A stretch of 64,000 bases of DNA from positions 10,748,790-10,812,789 of the forward strand of contig JABAKD010000027.1 of the NCBI GenBank assembly GCA_012845835.1, given 5' to 3'. Source of the stretch: Undaria pinnatifida (lineage: Eukaryota; Sar; Phaeophyceae; Laminariales; Alariaceae). The notes beneath the pieces were generated by a model. That model did no database searches, was not told where the DNA came from, and was given only the letters and a program-made list of their open reading frames with translations. Shown piece after piece: positions 41,401 to 51,435 of this stretch. Position 1 is the stretch's first letter. The number at the start of each line of letters is the position of its first letter. A program made the position numbers and the translations under genes.

Positions 41401-44300
41401 GCCATAATGTGTGTATGTCCCCACTGCGCATAACCAATCGGCAACGCGGAAACACAACTAACCCAGTTGAATATCCACTACGATCAGCAAAGCGAAAGCG
41501 TCCTCTTGGCCACGCCCCCGTGTCGAGCAGGGTGGTATATTAACCGGGATCCGCAGAAAGAACGCATATCTGGCACAGCTGCATATCAACAGCACGGTGT
41601 ATTAACCGCGATCAGCCAAGAGGCAACATACTGGCGCAGCTATATATCAACAGCGGTCAGGACACCATAGCGACAGCACTGCTGGACGACACGCCCGTGA
41701 CTGCCAGAGCGGTATATTCACCGCGATCAGCAAGGCAAAGGCATATATGACGCAGCTGTTATCACCAACGCGGTAAATCAACCGCCATCAGCAACGCTAA
41801 AGCGCATTTGGTGAATCTGTATATCAACCGCGATCAGCAAAGCAGAAAAACGTCTGGCGCGCCTGATATCAACAGCAATCAGAAAACTAAAGCGAAATCC
41901 CTTCTCGACGACACAACCGTGTCGACCAGAGTAGTGTATCAACCGCGATCAGCAAAGCAAGAACACATCTGGTGCATCTGTTTATCACTAGCGCGGTAAA
42001 GGTCCATATCAACAGCAATCAAAACGTAAAGCGAAAGAACTTCTGGACGATGCAGCCGTGTCGACCAGGGCGGTATATCAACTGCATGATCAGCCAAGCC
42101 AAAGCCTATTTGGCGCAACTGCATATCACCAGGGCGGTATATCTGCTGGACGACACGGCCGTGCCGACCGGCGCGGTATATCAACCGCGATCAGCAAAGC
42201 AAAAACATACCCGGCGCAGCTGTATATCAACAGCATGGTATATCAACCGCGATCAGAAAAGGGAAATAACATCTGGCGCAACTGTATATCAACAGCGCGC
42301 AACATCAACCGCAATCAGCACAGCGGAAGCATATATGGCGCAGCTGTATATCAACAGCCATCAAAAGCTTAAAGCGAAGCCGTTCTGGACGACGCAGCCG
42401 TGTCGATCACAGCGGTATATCAAACGCGATCAGCTGCAAGAAAAATATTTGGCACAGATGTTTGTCACCAGCACGGTATAGATGTACGTCAACGGCAATC
42501 AAAAACTTAAAACGAAGCCGTTCTGGACGACGCAGCCGTATCGAGCAGAGCAATATACCAACCGCGATCAGCAAAGCAGAAACATATATGGCACAAATGT
42601 ATGCCACCAGCGTGGTGTAACTGTACATCAGCAGCAATCAAAACCTAAAACGAAAACACTTCTAGACGATGTAGCCGTGTCGACCAGAGCGGTATATCAC
42701 CCGCGATCAGCAGAGCCAAGGCATATCTGGTGCAGATGCATGTCACCAGCGCGGTATAGCTGTATATCAACAACATCAAAATCGAAAGCGAAAGCACTTC
42801 TGGACGACATGGCCATGTCGACCAGGGCGGTGTCAACCGCGATCAGCAAAGCAAAAACATATCTGGCGCAAGTGTATATCAACCACGATCAGCAAAGCTA
42901 AAACATATTTGAGCTGTATATCAACAGCATTCAAAATCTAAAGCGAAAGCACTTCTGGACGAGATCGCCGCGTCGACCAGTGCGATATATCAACCGCTAT
43001 CAGTAGAGCAAGAGTATTTCCGGCGCAGCTATATATCACCAGCTGGCAAGCTGTATATCAACAGCAATAAAAACACCAAAGCTAGAGCACGTTTGGACGA
43101 AACAGCCGTGTCGACAGGGGCGGTGTATCAACCGCTATCAGCAACCCAAAAGCATCTCTGGCGCAGCTGTATAACACCAGCGCGGTGTAGCTGTATATCA
43201 ACAGTAATCAAAACTGTAGCGAAAGCACTTCTAGACGCCACAGCCGTGTCTATCAGGGCGGCATATCAACCACGAGAGCTGTATATCAAAAGCGATCAAA
43301 ACTGAAGCGAAAGCACTTCTGGTCGACACAGCCGTGTCGATCTGGGCGGTGTATCAACCACGATCAGCAAAGCGAAAGCATGTCAGGCACAGCCTATATC
43401 ACCAGCGCGGTATAGCTGTATATCAACAGCAATAAGTAACACTAAAGCGAAAGCACGTCTGGACGACACAGCCGTGTCGACCAGGGCGGTGCATCAACCG
43501 CGAGAGCTGCGTATCAACAGCAATAAAAACCTAAAACGAACGCACTTCTGGACGACACAGCGGTATCGACCTGAGCGGTTTATCAACCGCGATCAGCAAA
43601 GCAAAAGCCTATCTTCCGCAGCTGTATATCACCAGCGCATTGTATAAACCGCTATCAAAGCGACATCATGTCTGGCGCAGGGGTATCTACCACGACCAAG
43701 CTAAAGCATGTCTGGCGCAGCGGTGTCGACCAGGGCGGTGTATCAACCGCGATCAATAAAGCAATAGCATATCCGGCGAAGCTGGATATCACCAGCAACT
43801 CTATCAACTGCGAACAGCGAACGGAAAGCTCATCTCGCGTAGCTGTATATCAACAGCAATCAGCACGGCAAGTCCCTCTCAGCCACCGCCCGGTAGACAT
43901 ATGTAACATAGCCAGCACGTCCGTATATCAACAATGGGCAGCAGAGCCGAAAACACGTCTAGCCCACACAGCCGCGTCGATCAGAGGGGTACATTACCCG
44001 CGATCAGCAAAGCGTATGTCAGCAGCTACTAGCGAGCGGATCATGTGAAATATAGAAAATAACATCGGGGCACGTCACATTGCTGCACAGCCGTGTTTTG
44101 TACTCATGTGGAGGGTAAGGCGTGGCGTAATCAGATAAGTACAAGTTCGAGGTTGTACAAGTACCGAAGTTGGTACTGCAAATCGTCCCCAAAACAAGAG
44201 CGATATATCAACCGCGATCAGAAAAGCGTACATCAGCAGCTAGCCACCAGAGAAGCAGCAGGGCGTGATCAGTCACAAGCCACCACCTACATCAGTTACC
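38455..44300 (+). repeat. 5.8-kb tandem satellite array, main period 138 bp
   Basis: The marker GCCGTGTCGACCAG (with variants) starts at about 42397, 42535, 42673, 42812, 42967, 43105, 43243, 43331, 43471 and 43560. The modal spacing is 138 bp, with two short steps of ~88 bp. Each unit has two or three related subunits, TATATCAACCGCGATCAGCAAAGC- and TATATCAACAGCAATCAAAA-like. The left part (38455-40560) is more divergent and has a higher-order copy: 38455-38810 matches 40225-40560 and partly 39975-40140. A 12-base GGTATAGCGGTA microrepeat lies at about 40000-40040. Because 138 is divisible by three, long frames persist (194, 169, 139 and 126 codons). I regard these as by-products. Confidence 0.9.
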
Positions 44301-44580
44301 ACACAGCAGCCCCGAGTATTTTTCCATATCATACACGAAAGGCCAGCAATGTCATGCGCGAAACGCCCTCAGTAGCACGGGGTCTGGTACTACTCAGCGG
44401 GCATGGGGTGTGGCTGGATACAGCAGATAATACAAAATAGACAAAATAATATCGGGATACCACATCCTGTACAGCCGTGCTTGGTACTTGGCTGAAGTGC
44501 AAGGCGTGGTCTCCTTGGATACGCACAAGTACCGAGGTTGTTACTGCCGATTGCTTCCAAAACCAGGAAATAAAACATCA
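44060..44580 (+). repeat. ~135-bp direct repeat pair at the array edge
   Basis: The segment AACATCGGGGCACGTCACAT...CAAGTACCGAAGTTGGTACTGC at about 44057-44190 recurs, diverged, at about 44447-44570. Between them lies one last satellite-like unit (about 44200-44245). Confidence 0.65.
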
Positions 44581-45799
44581 TAAATGAAAGGTACCAGATG
44601 GACTATATGTGGAACTAAAGATGTCTACATCGCATGATGCATCCGAGCAGCCTCTGGTGCGTCGTATCTTGGTGCCTAAACTCGTAGCTAGGGCCGTGTA
44701 TCCTGGTGCAACACTCGTAGGGCACAGGACAGGGTAGCATGCAACCCACGCCCGCCAGAAAATGCCTGTCACCTGGCGTCCTGCCTATAGTATAGGTCGT
44801 GCAGCCTACAGCCTACCCTTACAAAAACAATTCTTTGGAGGGGCGGTGTCATTTTCCTTTTATTACCGAATTTCAAACCATGGAAACATACATGTCTGAT
44901 TCGGGTTGACTTGCTCTACGCATTTGTTATGGAAGGGCCCACCGCCATCTACAGCAGTAACGGCACGTTCATCGCGCGCGGAGCATTCTAGGGCATACCT
45001 GATATAGAGAGGGCCGAAACACCCGATATTCCTGGCTGCTGTGGTGAGTACGCACTACGGGGCAGTTGTTTGTACGTTGTAGGGTAATACCGCGCCCAAC
45101 CAAAACCCCATGCCGACTACTTGTCCGAAGGCCTCTTGTCTGTTCGTGAAACTACATATTTACGAGTAGATAGAAGAAGCAGTGCCATCATCAGCAATCG
45201 AAGAGCGACGCAACAGAAACAGCCGCTTCACACAGCAGAGGCCACAGAAAACGACTGCTATTCATTGGTGGTGTTCTCAATCTGCTGTTGGGAATCTACC
45301 TGCTGTATACCTGGTATATGCATACGGTGGTACTGCTGTACGAGGTGCGTGCGAAGACGTCAGCTACATGTTAGTTGTAACTCGAAGGATACGTGGTTTA
45401 TATCTGGTACACTTCTTCTTCAAGCTGTACTCATGGTCGCATCCACTCATGTCAGCTTTCTCCCATTATTCAGTGCGATCATAACGACATAAGACCTCTC
45501 CGAGGGGGTTTTACTGCGTAAACGGAAGCAAGCAAACCTGCGAGCCCCGCCCGAGTACTCATGTCACAGTCCACGCCAGTTCACGCCACGGAGGTTAGCC
45601 CCCGAGATAAGTCTCATACACGCGGCTCCCCAAGTTGCTTGGGTCTTGTGCCCCTTCCTGCTCCGAAGACTGCCGTCGTATTGGTGCTGGTTGGTATTTG
45701 GAATTGTACGTAAGGGGGAGTCCGCGAAGTCCACTCCACGGCTAGAGCGGCCGAAGTCAGTCCCAACGACCGAGCCGTTTGGGACAACGCGGACGAAAA
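44581..45799. other. Unassigned sequence
   Basis: Two overlapping plus frames (45121-45492, 123 codons, and 45182-45484) show no domain. No repeat family is recognisable here. Confidence 0.35.
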
Positions 45800-45985
45800 T
45801 CTCCTCGTATCCTCAGTATTTCTCCTTCAACGTATGTTCTCTGGCTTTGGGTTCGTGGGAAACAGGCACAATGATCGGTGTGGCCTAGATTCTCCAAGTA
45901 ATTCACCAGTTCCAAATCATGGAGCCACCTCCGTACCATCGATGCCTCATTTTCTGGAAACCCGATTTTACTCGTTCAAATCAAT
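45757..45985 (-). pseudogene. Unidentified protein fragment, copy 2
   Basis: In frame with SKIGFPENEASMVRRWLHDL, then ELVNYLENLGHTDHCACFPR and TQSQRTYVEGE, this matches copy 1 at 36965-37125. After YVEGE the sequence is unrelated (ILRIRGDFRPRC), and before SKIG it is unrelated too. The shared block of about 160 bp behaves like one exon or one end of a mobile element. Confidence 0.45.
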
Positions 45986-46947
45986 TTGTTCAAAGGCCGC
46001 CGTGCTCGCGAGAAGCGCGCAAAAAAAAGTATTTTGAACGGTACTCTCCAGTTATTCTTCGGATCCTGATGTATGGAGAGGTTGATAACATAAAACTCGG
46101 CAAGACATTATTTTCAAGTTAGCGTCATATTTTGTCCCAAAACAAACAATAATACTATTGCTGTAAAACCAAAGCATGGCACTGCGGTATGGATCATAGT
46201 AGAAGTGCATTTGTTTATTTGTTTATTGAAATTTGGTAGGCACAAGTACATACATACATGGATATGGACGTGGTAAGCGCACGCATGACCAAAGGCGGAG
46301 GAGGTAGTAGTGACTACGATTACTGCGCCAGTAAAAGCCACACAGCAGCAATGCGAGTGGCTGCGTCCCCGGGGCCTCGAGGGTTGTACTATGCATGTTC
46401 CTCCTGATGTTACGCTGCGCCACTCGAAAGTGGTGGTAAGTAGACAGTAAAATGGCGTGCTTTGTTGCTGCCTTGGTCCCTGACTCCGCTGCTGTGGTCG
46501 TTTGCCGGTCAAGTGCAAGGGATCGTGTGTTGGTACGTAACTGACAAATAAGTTTATGTTTCTCCGTACTTGACGTGCTCTTTTTCTTGCTGTTGATTGC
46601 TGATTGATCATCCTTTTAGTGATTGTTTTTTTTTGCACAGTTCTACCTTCGAGCTTCTGGACATAGTAGCCGTGGTCACAGGTGTCGTCCTTCCCTTCCC
46701 CCCCCTGGTTATTGCCTTCGTTTTGTTTGGCGCGTAGGGTTCAGCACCCACTGATCGTCGATATTTCATCTTGTGTTGCGAATTCACGCTTTCGCGCTTT
46801 CCGCAAGTCAATTAGTGCACAAGAAAAAGTCCCACGAAAATTTATACGAGTACGCACTCGGGGGGATGCGAATTCACGACGCTGACATATACCAGGCTCG
46901 AGGATATAACCTTATACGCCTCCGGGGCAGTCAGTGATATAGAGCCG
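45986..46947. other. Unassigned, with a weak tRNA-like string
   Basis: The minus frame 46114-46638 (174 codons) lacks an ATG near its beginning and has no motif. At about 46868-46935, on the minus strand, CCCCGGAGGCGTATAAGGTTA and GTGAATTCGCATCCC resemble a box A/box B pair, possibly another SINE head. Confidence 0.3.
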
Positions 46948-47475
46948 GTCGCCCCGGTTGTCCAGTGGAGTTACACTCGAATACTACCACTATTAATACT
47001 AGCGTTGGTCGTTGAGTTTAAAAGCCACTGTTGTTGGCTTTGTTGGCTTTTTTCAATTGCAGATATTAGTGGGAAAAATAGGATCAACTAAGTGCTGAAA
47101 TCGCCTAGCACCGTGGGTAGGTACAAATCGACGCGAATCGACGAGAGAAGAAAATGCTGAATTCTTCTCGCGAAAAAATTCAGGGCGGGTACCGTAGTGG
47201 GGAGGAGGAAGGGGAGCCCGCTATATGACCCAGGGCGGGTACCGTAGTGGAGAGGAGGAAGAGGAGCCCGCTATATGACCCCGGATCTAACTTTTTTTTT
47301 TTTATATCCTCCGGCGGATGGGGAAAAAAAAAGCTTTAGCTCACCACACTTCCACGTATTTTCATACGCGTCGTGTGTCGATTTAACTCAGCTGCCTTCG
47401 CCGGATCTAACTTATACTACTGGGAGGGCGAGACTAATGCGAGCATCACAACAAAGAGGATGGGAAAAATAAAAG
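46948..47475 (+). mobile_element. SINE-like family S1, copy B with internal changes
   Basis: The head GCCGGTCGCCCCGGTTGTCC...CGTTGGTCGTTGAGTTT is followed by a body (AAATCGACGCGAATCGACGA, GACCCCGGATCTAACTT, ACTACTGGGAGGGCGAG) and a GGGAAAAATAAAAG tail. Two alterations are visible. A 59-bp piece (CAGGGCGGGTACCGTAGTGG...) is tandemly duplicated at 47182-47290. An S3 fragment is inserted at 47294-47400 and has duplicated CCGGATCTAACTT. Without that insertion the copy would be about 408 bp. Confidence 0.85.
47294..47400 (-). mobile_element. 5'-truncated S3 retroposon nested in S1
   Basis: It is the last 107 bp of family S3 (compare 4628-4740), with its A-tail as T at 47294-47303. It is flanked by exact 13-base copies of CCGGATCTAACTT at 47281-47293 and 47401-47413. 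5' truncation, an A-tail and a 13-bp target duplication are the signs of target-primed reverse transcription. Confidence 0.93.
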
Positions 47476-47876
47476 ACGTGAAGTGTGTCACTGGTCCTGT
47501 AATAATGCGATACCCACGCAAGTTTCACCGATCGACTCGATCTGGACTGACTGCTGTTGTATTGTGCAATTGGTCCGTACAACTTCTCTAATCACACGCA
47601 GCGGACATGGTCAGTCACCTTACTGGCCCCGGATGCTTGATTGAGTAAAAACATCAATAACAAACGCACTCGACACGGTTCGCCGCCAGACTAGAGGGTC
47701 AGTCGGCGTGTGCTCGGATTGATCCGATCGAAATCTGATAAGAGAAGCTCGGAATCGGATTCTCTCAAAACGCGGTAGCTATTAATAGTAGTACATTGTT
47801 ATGATTGTTAGTCTATACCAAACTCATGGCATTACCTTACATACTGTATGCGCAGAATATGCTTGTGTGCGGTGAC
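47476..47876. other. Unassigned sequence
   Basis: Nothing recognisable lies between the S1 and S2 copies. Confidence 0.4.
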
Positions 47877-48063
47877 TTTTTTTACTTTACCAAGTATTGA
47901 ATCGAACAATTCGAAGTGCGGCCCTGCCCTACCCGAACATTCCATGCGGAGCCCTTGTTCTTGCATTGTTGTCGCAAATGAAGTCATAATCTCACCACGG
48001 TGGGAATCGAACTCAATGACCAACGCTAGTAGTAACCACTAGACCACCGGGGCGACCGGCTTG
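47877..48063 (-). mobile_element. SINE-like family S2, copy with tRNA-like head
   Basis: On the minus strand: GGTCGCCCCGGTGGTCTAGTGG (box A), GAGTTCGATTCCCACC (box B), then AACAAGGGCTCCGCATGG, CGGGTAGGGCAGGGCCGCAC and an A-run (GTAAAAAAAGT). The head is nearly the same as that of S1, while the body is that of 4862-5042. S1 and S2 thus share a promoter head and differ in body. Confidence 0.75.
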
Positions 48064-48064
48064 C

Positions 48065-48430
48065 AAGGAATTCGTCAGTTTATCAGGTATATCTCACAGT
48101 AAGTCGTATTACTGGTGGGGGGGGTGAAGGGGGCTTGGGGGATCCAACAACAATTTTAGGTCGCATAATTGTGTAGGGGGAGGTTACGGTACGTGTGGTG
48201 CTAGGTGTAGACCATGGTGGGGGTGATGGGGGTAGCGGGGAAGGAGGAGGCGGGGGGCACGTAAGTTTGAATTTATGACAAATAAATTGGAGCTACCGCA
48301 TGGATGGCTCGCAAGGCAAATATGTGTGATACCACCTGTCGGGTAGTGGTTGTTATTCCGGCAAATATAAATTATTTGTGGGGCGCCCCGGAAGGGGGGG
48401 GGGGGGGGGCGGGGGGGGGGGGGGTTGTAT
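48065..48430 (+). repeat. R1b G-rich repeat, second locus
   Basis: CAGTTTATCAGGTATATC, TAAGTCGTA, GTGTGGTGCTAGGTGTAGAC and CCGCATGGATGGCTCGCAAG are in the same order as at 35930-36310. It ends in a G tract at 48394-48424. Confidence 0.7.
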
Positions 48431-48798
48431 GCGTGTGTGTGAGGGGCCTTGATTATTCTGTGGCGGTCTTAATTTAAGCTGTGGCGCTTTTGAAATATTG
48501 CGATATGAACGTGCAATGGAATGTTTAGATACGCTCTGCTCCAAAAACGCGTCTAAAGTATGCATGATTCGACGATCTCCATCAAACGGCGGAAAGCACG
48601 TAATCGCCAGAAGGCGAAGAGGGGACATTGGGCACGACGTTTGTCCAACGCTGTTGCTTCAGGGCTGAGATGGGCAATGAATCAAACTTCTTCTTAAATG
48701 TGCCATAAAATATGTAACATGAATCTTAAGAGCAACCGTGTGATCTTGGGCTACTGCGCGCACCGCTATATAGAAAGTTTACCGTTGACACTTAGATA
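48431..48798. other. Unassigned sequence
   Basis: No coding or repeat signal was recognised. Confidence 0.4.
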
Positions 48799-49062
48799 GA
48801 GCCTACGATAGGTGGGTACCGCCAACTTTCAGCACGGGTCTGAGCCACTCGCCCGAGTGACTCTGCACCTCGCCGACCAAAACAAGTTTGGCGATATTTT
48901 CAGCGCAGCGTAGCTAACCATCCTGTTTGGGATTCATATTGAAGATCAAAAACAGCACGAACGCCTATGACCGCATGGAACAGGGGGGTCACTCGCGCGA
49001 GTGACCCCAAGCCGCTGCGAAAAAAGGTCCCTAAAGAAGGGACCCACCCCCCTACCGTTTCA
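48799..49062 (+). mobile_element. Palindrome-bearing MITE, copy 1
   Basis: The ends AGCCTACGATAGG and CCCCCTACCGTTTC are imperfect terminal inverted repeats. Inside are GAGCCACTCGCCCGAGTGAC and, at 48985-49008, a perfect 24-base palindrome (GGGGTCACTCGC and its complement). GCGCAGCGTAGCTAACC is the conserved centre. There is no coding capacity. Four relatives lie at 53491, 61027, 61356 and 62232. Confidence 0.75.
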
Positions 49063-49324
49063 TGACGGACTACCGACAACCAAGAAGCTGGCAATGGAGC
49101 AGGCGTCGAAATGTAGACGCCATTGAGAAAGCCCTCGCGGCTCGGATTGAAGCCATGGGCTGCAGGTGCAAGCCCAACCAGTGAACACAATACCAAACTC
49201 AAGATCAGCAGATGCTTTGGGGGCAGGCTGCGGCCGTATCGTTCCCGACTTTGAATCGGTACAAACGTGTAATAGATCTATTGATTAAAACGTTAAACGC
49301 AAAAATAAAGGTTATGTTCTGTAG
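49063..49324. other. Unassigned sequence
   Basis: Short spacer between the MITE and the minisatellite around the foldback element. Confidence 0.4.
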
Positions 49325-49366
49325 GGCTAGTGGATTCCGGGTAAGGGGTATGGGAGTCTTGAAGAA
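49325..49366 (+). repeat. Left remnant of degenerate minisatellite
   Basis: GATTCCGGGTAAGGGGTATG followed by the target copy CTTGAAGAA (49358-49366) is of the same type as the array at 51070-51435. The foldback element thus landed inside that array. Confidence 0.6.
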
Positions 49367-49931
49367 GAGCGATGGCCGAAATCGGGTACACCCGATTGAC
49401 CTATGGCCGTTATCGGGTACCCCTTGAACACACTGTCCCACAACGACTCAGGACGACATCTCATTGGTCGAAACCACACCGCATCCGAACGCAGCCACAT
49501 GTCCATCGGGTGTACCCGATTATGGCTGAACAAGTCCTCGACATGTACCCGACTCGCATACAAGCTACCCGATTATGGCCGGACTACTCGACCACCAGCC
49601 CACACGCACACACGCACGCGCAGCGGGCGCGAACTCGCGCCACGTCAGGAGGCGGGGCATTGTTTGTTACTCCGTCTCGGAGCTCTTTTTTTCCGGACAT
49701 CTTTTTCCGGAGCTCTTTTTTGTGGACCTTGAAGTCGCAGTTAGGCCATTTCTTACGCAGTCGGATACCGCCAGTCGAAAACGGCCCTTTTCGACTGGAT
49801 TCTTCTGGTACTTCTTCTAAACGTCAGTCGAGCCGATTTCTTATTCTTATCATCAGTCGAGCCGACTTTATAGTTTTGGTGCTCTTCCTAAAGGCGGTTG
49901 GTGTGAGGGAGTTCTGCTGTACAGCAGTTGA
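49367..49931 (+). repeat. Left terminal inverted repeat (565 bp)
   Basis: It pairs with 50505-51069; only a few mismatches and one-to-two-base indels were noticed. Confidence 0.92.
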
Positions 49932-50504
49932 GAGGTCAAGGGGTGCTAAGGTCATTTCTTATGCAGTCGGATGTGTTTTCGACTGAAGCCCAAATCGAGC
50001 TTTCTTACGCAGTCGAAAAAGGGCTTTTTTGACTAAACTGTTTTCGACTGAGAATTCCGACTGGATACTCCAGTCAAAAATCTCAATCGAAAAAGTTTTT
50101 TACGTGTTTTTTGAACCGATCGCATCGCTCATCCCACCACCGAACACACACCCACACGGCCACACACCCATACCAGGTACCACACTGCAGTACCATACAA
50201 GGCGTTGACGCTGGCTTCGCTATCCCAGCTGTTGCTTCTCGCAGCAAGTCAGCGTGGCGCATTCCTAGTTTTGCTCGCCAGCAGCGTGTATCACACGACG
50301 GCAGCAGCGCGCGTCTCGATCCCATGCTGCCAACAACCGCTGCGGCTGCTGTAGCTTTGGCGGCTCTCGGCTGAGTGCAACTCCACGAACGTGGCTTTCT
50401 TTGGCGGCTTTCGGCTAAGCCCAAAGCCACCTACTCGCTGGGACGAGGGTTCGTCGAGCCGTTGCTCGCGAAGAAAGCGCGAAGCGCAGAGCTGCCAACC
50501 GATT

Positions 50505-51069
50505 TCGACTGCTGTACAGAAGTACTCCCTCACACCAACCGCCTCTAGGAAGAGCACCAAAACTATAAAGTCGGCTTGACTGATGATAAGAATAAGAAAT
50601 CGGCTCGACTGACGTTAAGAAGAAGTACCAGAAGAGTCCAGTCGAAAAGGGCCGTTTTCGACCGGCGGTATCCGACTGCGTAAGAAATGGCCTAACTGCG
50701 ACTTCAAGGTCCACAAAAAAGAGCTCCGGAAAAAGATGTCCGGAAAAAAAGAGCTCCGAGACGGAGTAACAAACAATGCCCCGCCTCCTGACGTGGCGCG
50801 AGTTCGCGCCCGCTGCGCGTGCGTGTGTGCGTGTGGGCTGGTGGTCGAGTAGTCCGGCCATAATCGGGTAGCTTGTATGCGAGTCGGGTACATGTCGAGG
50901 ACTTGTTCAGCCATAATCGGGTACACCCGATGGACATGTGGCTGCGTTCGGGTGTGGTGAGGTTTCGACCAATGAGATGTCGTCCTGAGTCGTTGTGGGA
51001 CAGTGTGTTCAAGGGGTACCCGATAACGGCCATAGGTCAATCGGGTGTACCCGATTTCGGCCATTGCTC
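50505..51069 (-). repeat. Right terminal inverted repeat (565 bp)
   Basis: Reverse complement of the left arm. The two arms are the same length. Confidence 0.92.
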
Positions 51070-51435
51070 CTTGAAGAACTTCCAGAAGATTCGGGTACGG
51101 GTATGAAAGTGATGCAGAACTTCCAGAAGTTCTGGGCATTGTGGCACGGGCGTACAGCACTCACAGAAGTTTCGGGCGGGTAAAAATGGTGCTGTACACG
51201 TACCCCACGTGTTGTGGTACAGGGTGAAATGAACTCACAGAAGTTCAAGTACGGGTATTAATGTCCTACAGAACTAACAGAAGTTCCGGTACGGGTATGG
51301 AAGTTATACAGAACTCCCACAAGTTCCGGGTATTGTGACACGGGCCTACAAAACTTTCAGAACTTCCGCGTACGGGAATTAATATCCTACTGAACTTACA
51401 GAAGTTCCGGGTACGGATAATACCCGGGTAAATGC
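51070..51435 (+). repeat. Degenerate minisatellite, first block
   Basis: Units of about 60-75 bp centre on CAGAAGTTCCGGGTACGGGT, usually preceded by TACAGAACT and followed by ATGAA or ATTAAT. It starts with the second CTTGAAGAA copy and ends in a near-palindromic TACCCGGGTA. Confidence 0.75.

Larger units (their letters stand above)
49367..51069. mobile_element. 1.7-kb foldback transposon with 565-bp inverted repeats
   Basis: The left arm (49367-49931) is the near-exact reverse complement of the right arm (50505-51069). The ends are GAGCGATGGCCGAAATC and its inverse, GAGCAATGGCCGAAATC. The element is bounded by exact 9-base duplications, CTTGAAGAA, at 49358-49366 and 51070-51078. A 9-bp duplication with very long inverted repeats and a G-initial end is typical of Mutator-like (MULE) elements. 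Near each end the motif ATCGGGTA/TACCCGAT occurs five or six times. CAGTCG/CGACTG is scattered through arms and centre. The 573-bp centre has no transposase. Mirrored 204- and 181-codon frames in the two arms are consequences of the inversion, not genes. Confidence 0.92.

Noticed and set aside
40549-43305. Long plus-strand reading frames (194, 169, 139 codons) with repeated YQPRSAKQ-like peptides
   Set aside because: They follow from a 138-bp satellite whose period is divisible by three. They lack good starts and change frame where the short 88-bp units occur.
38455-44300. CRISPR-like array
   Set aside because: Repeats and spacers do not alternate. The whole unit is repeated and diverged, no cas genes are near, and the genome is eukaryotic.
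47990-48063. Intact tRNA gene
   Set aside because: Box A and box B are good, but the acceptor and T stems do not pair, and a SINE body with an A-tail follows.
49372-51160. Mirrored 204- and 181-codon frames that look like paralogous genes
   Set aside because: They are the two arms of an inverted repeat. The similarity reflects DNA inversion, and the peptides are low-complexity.
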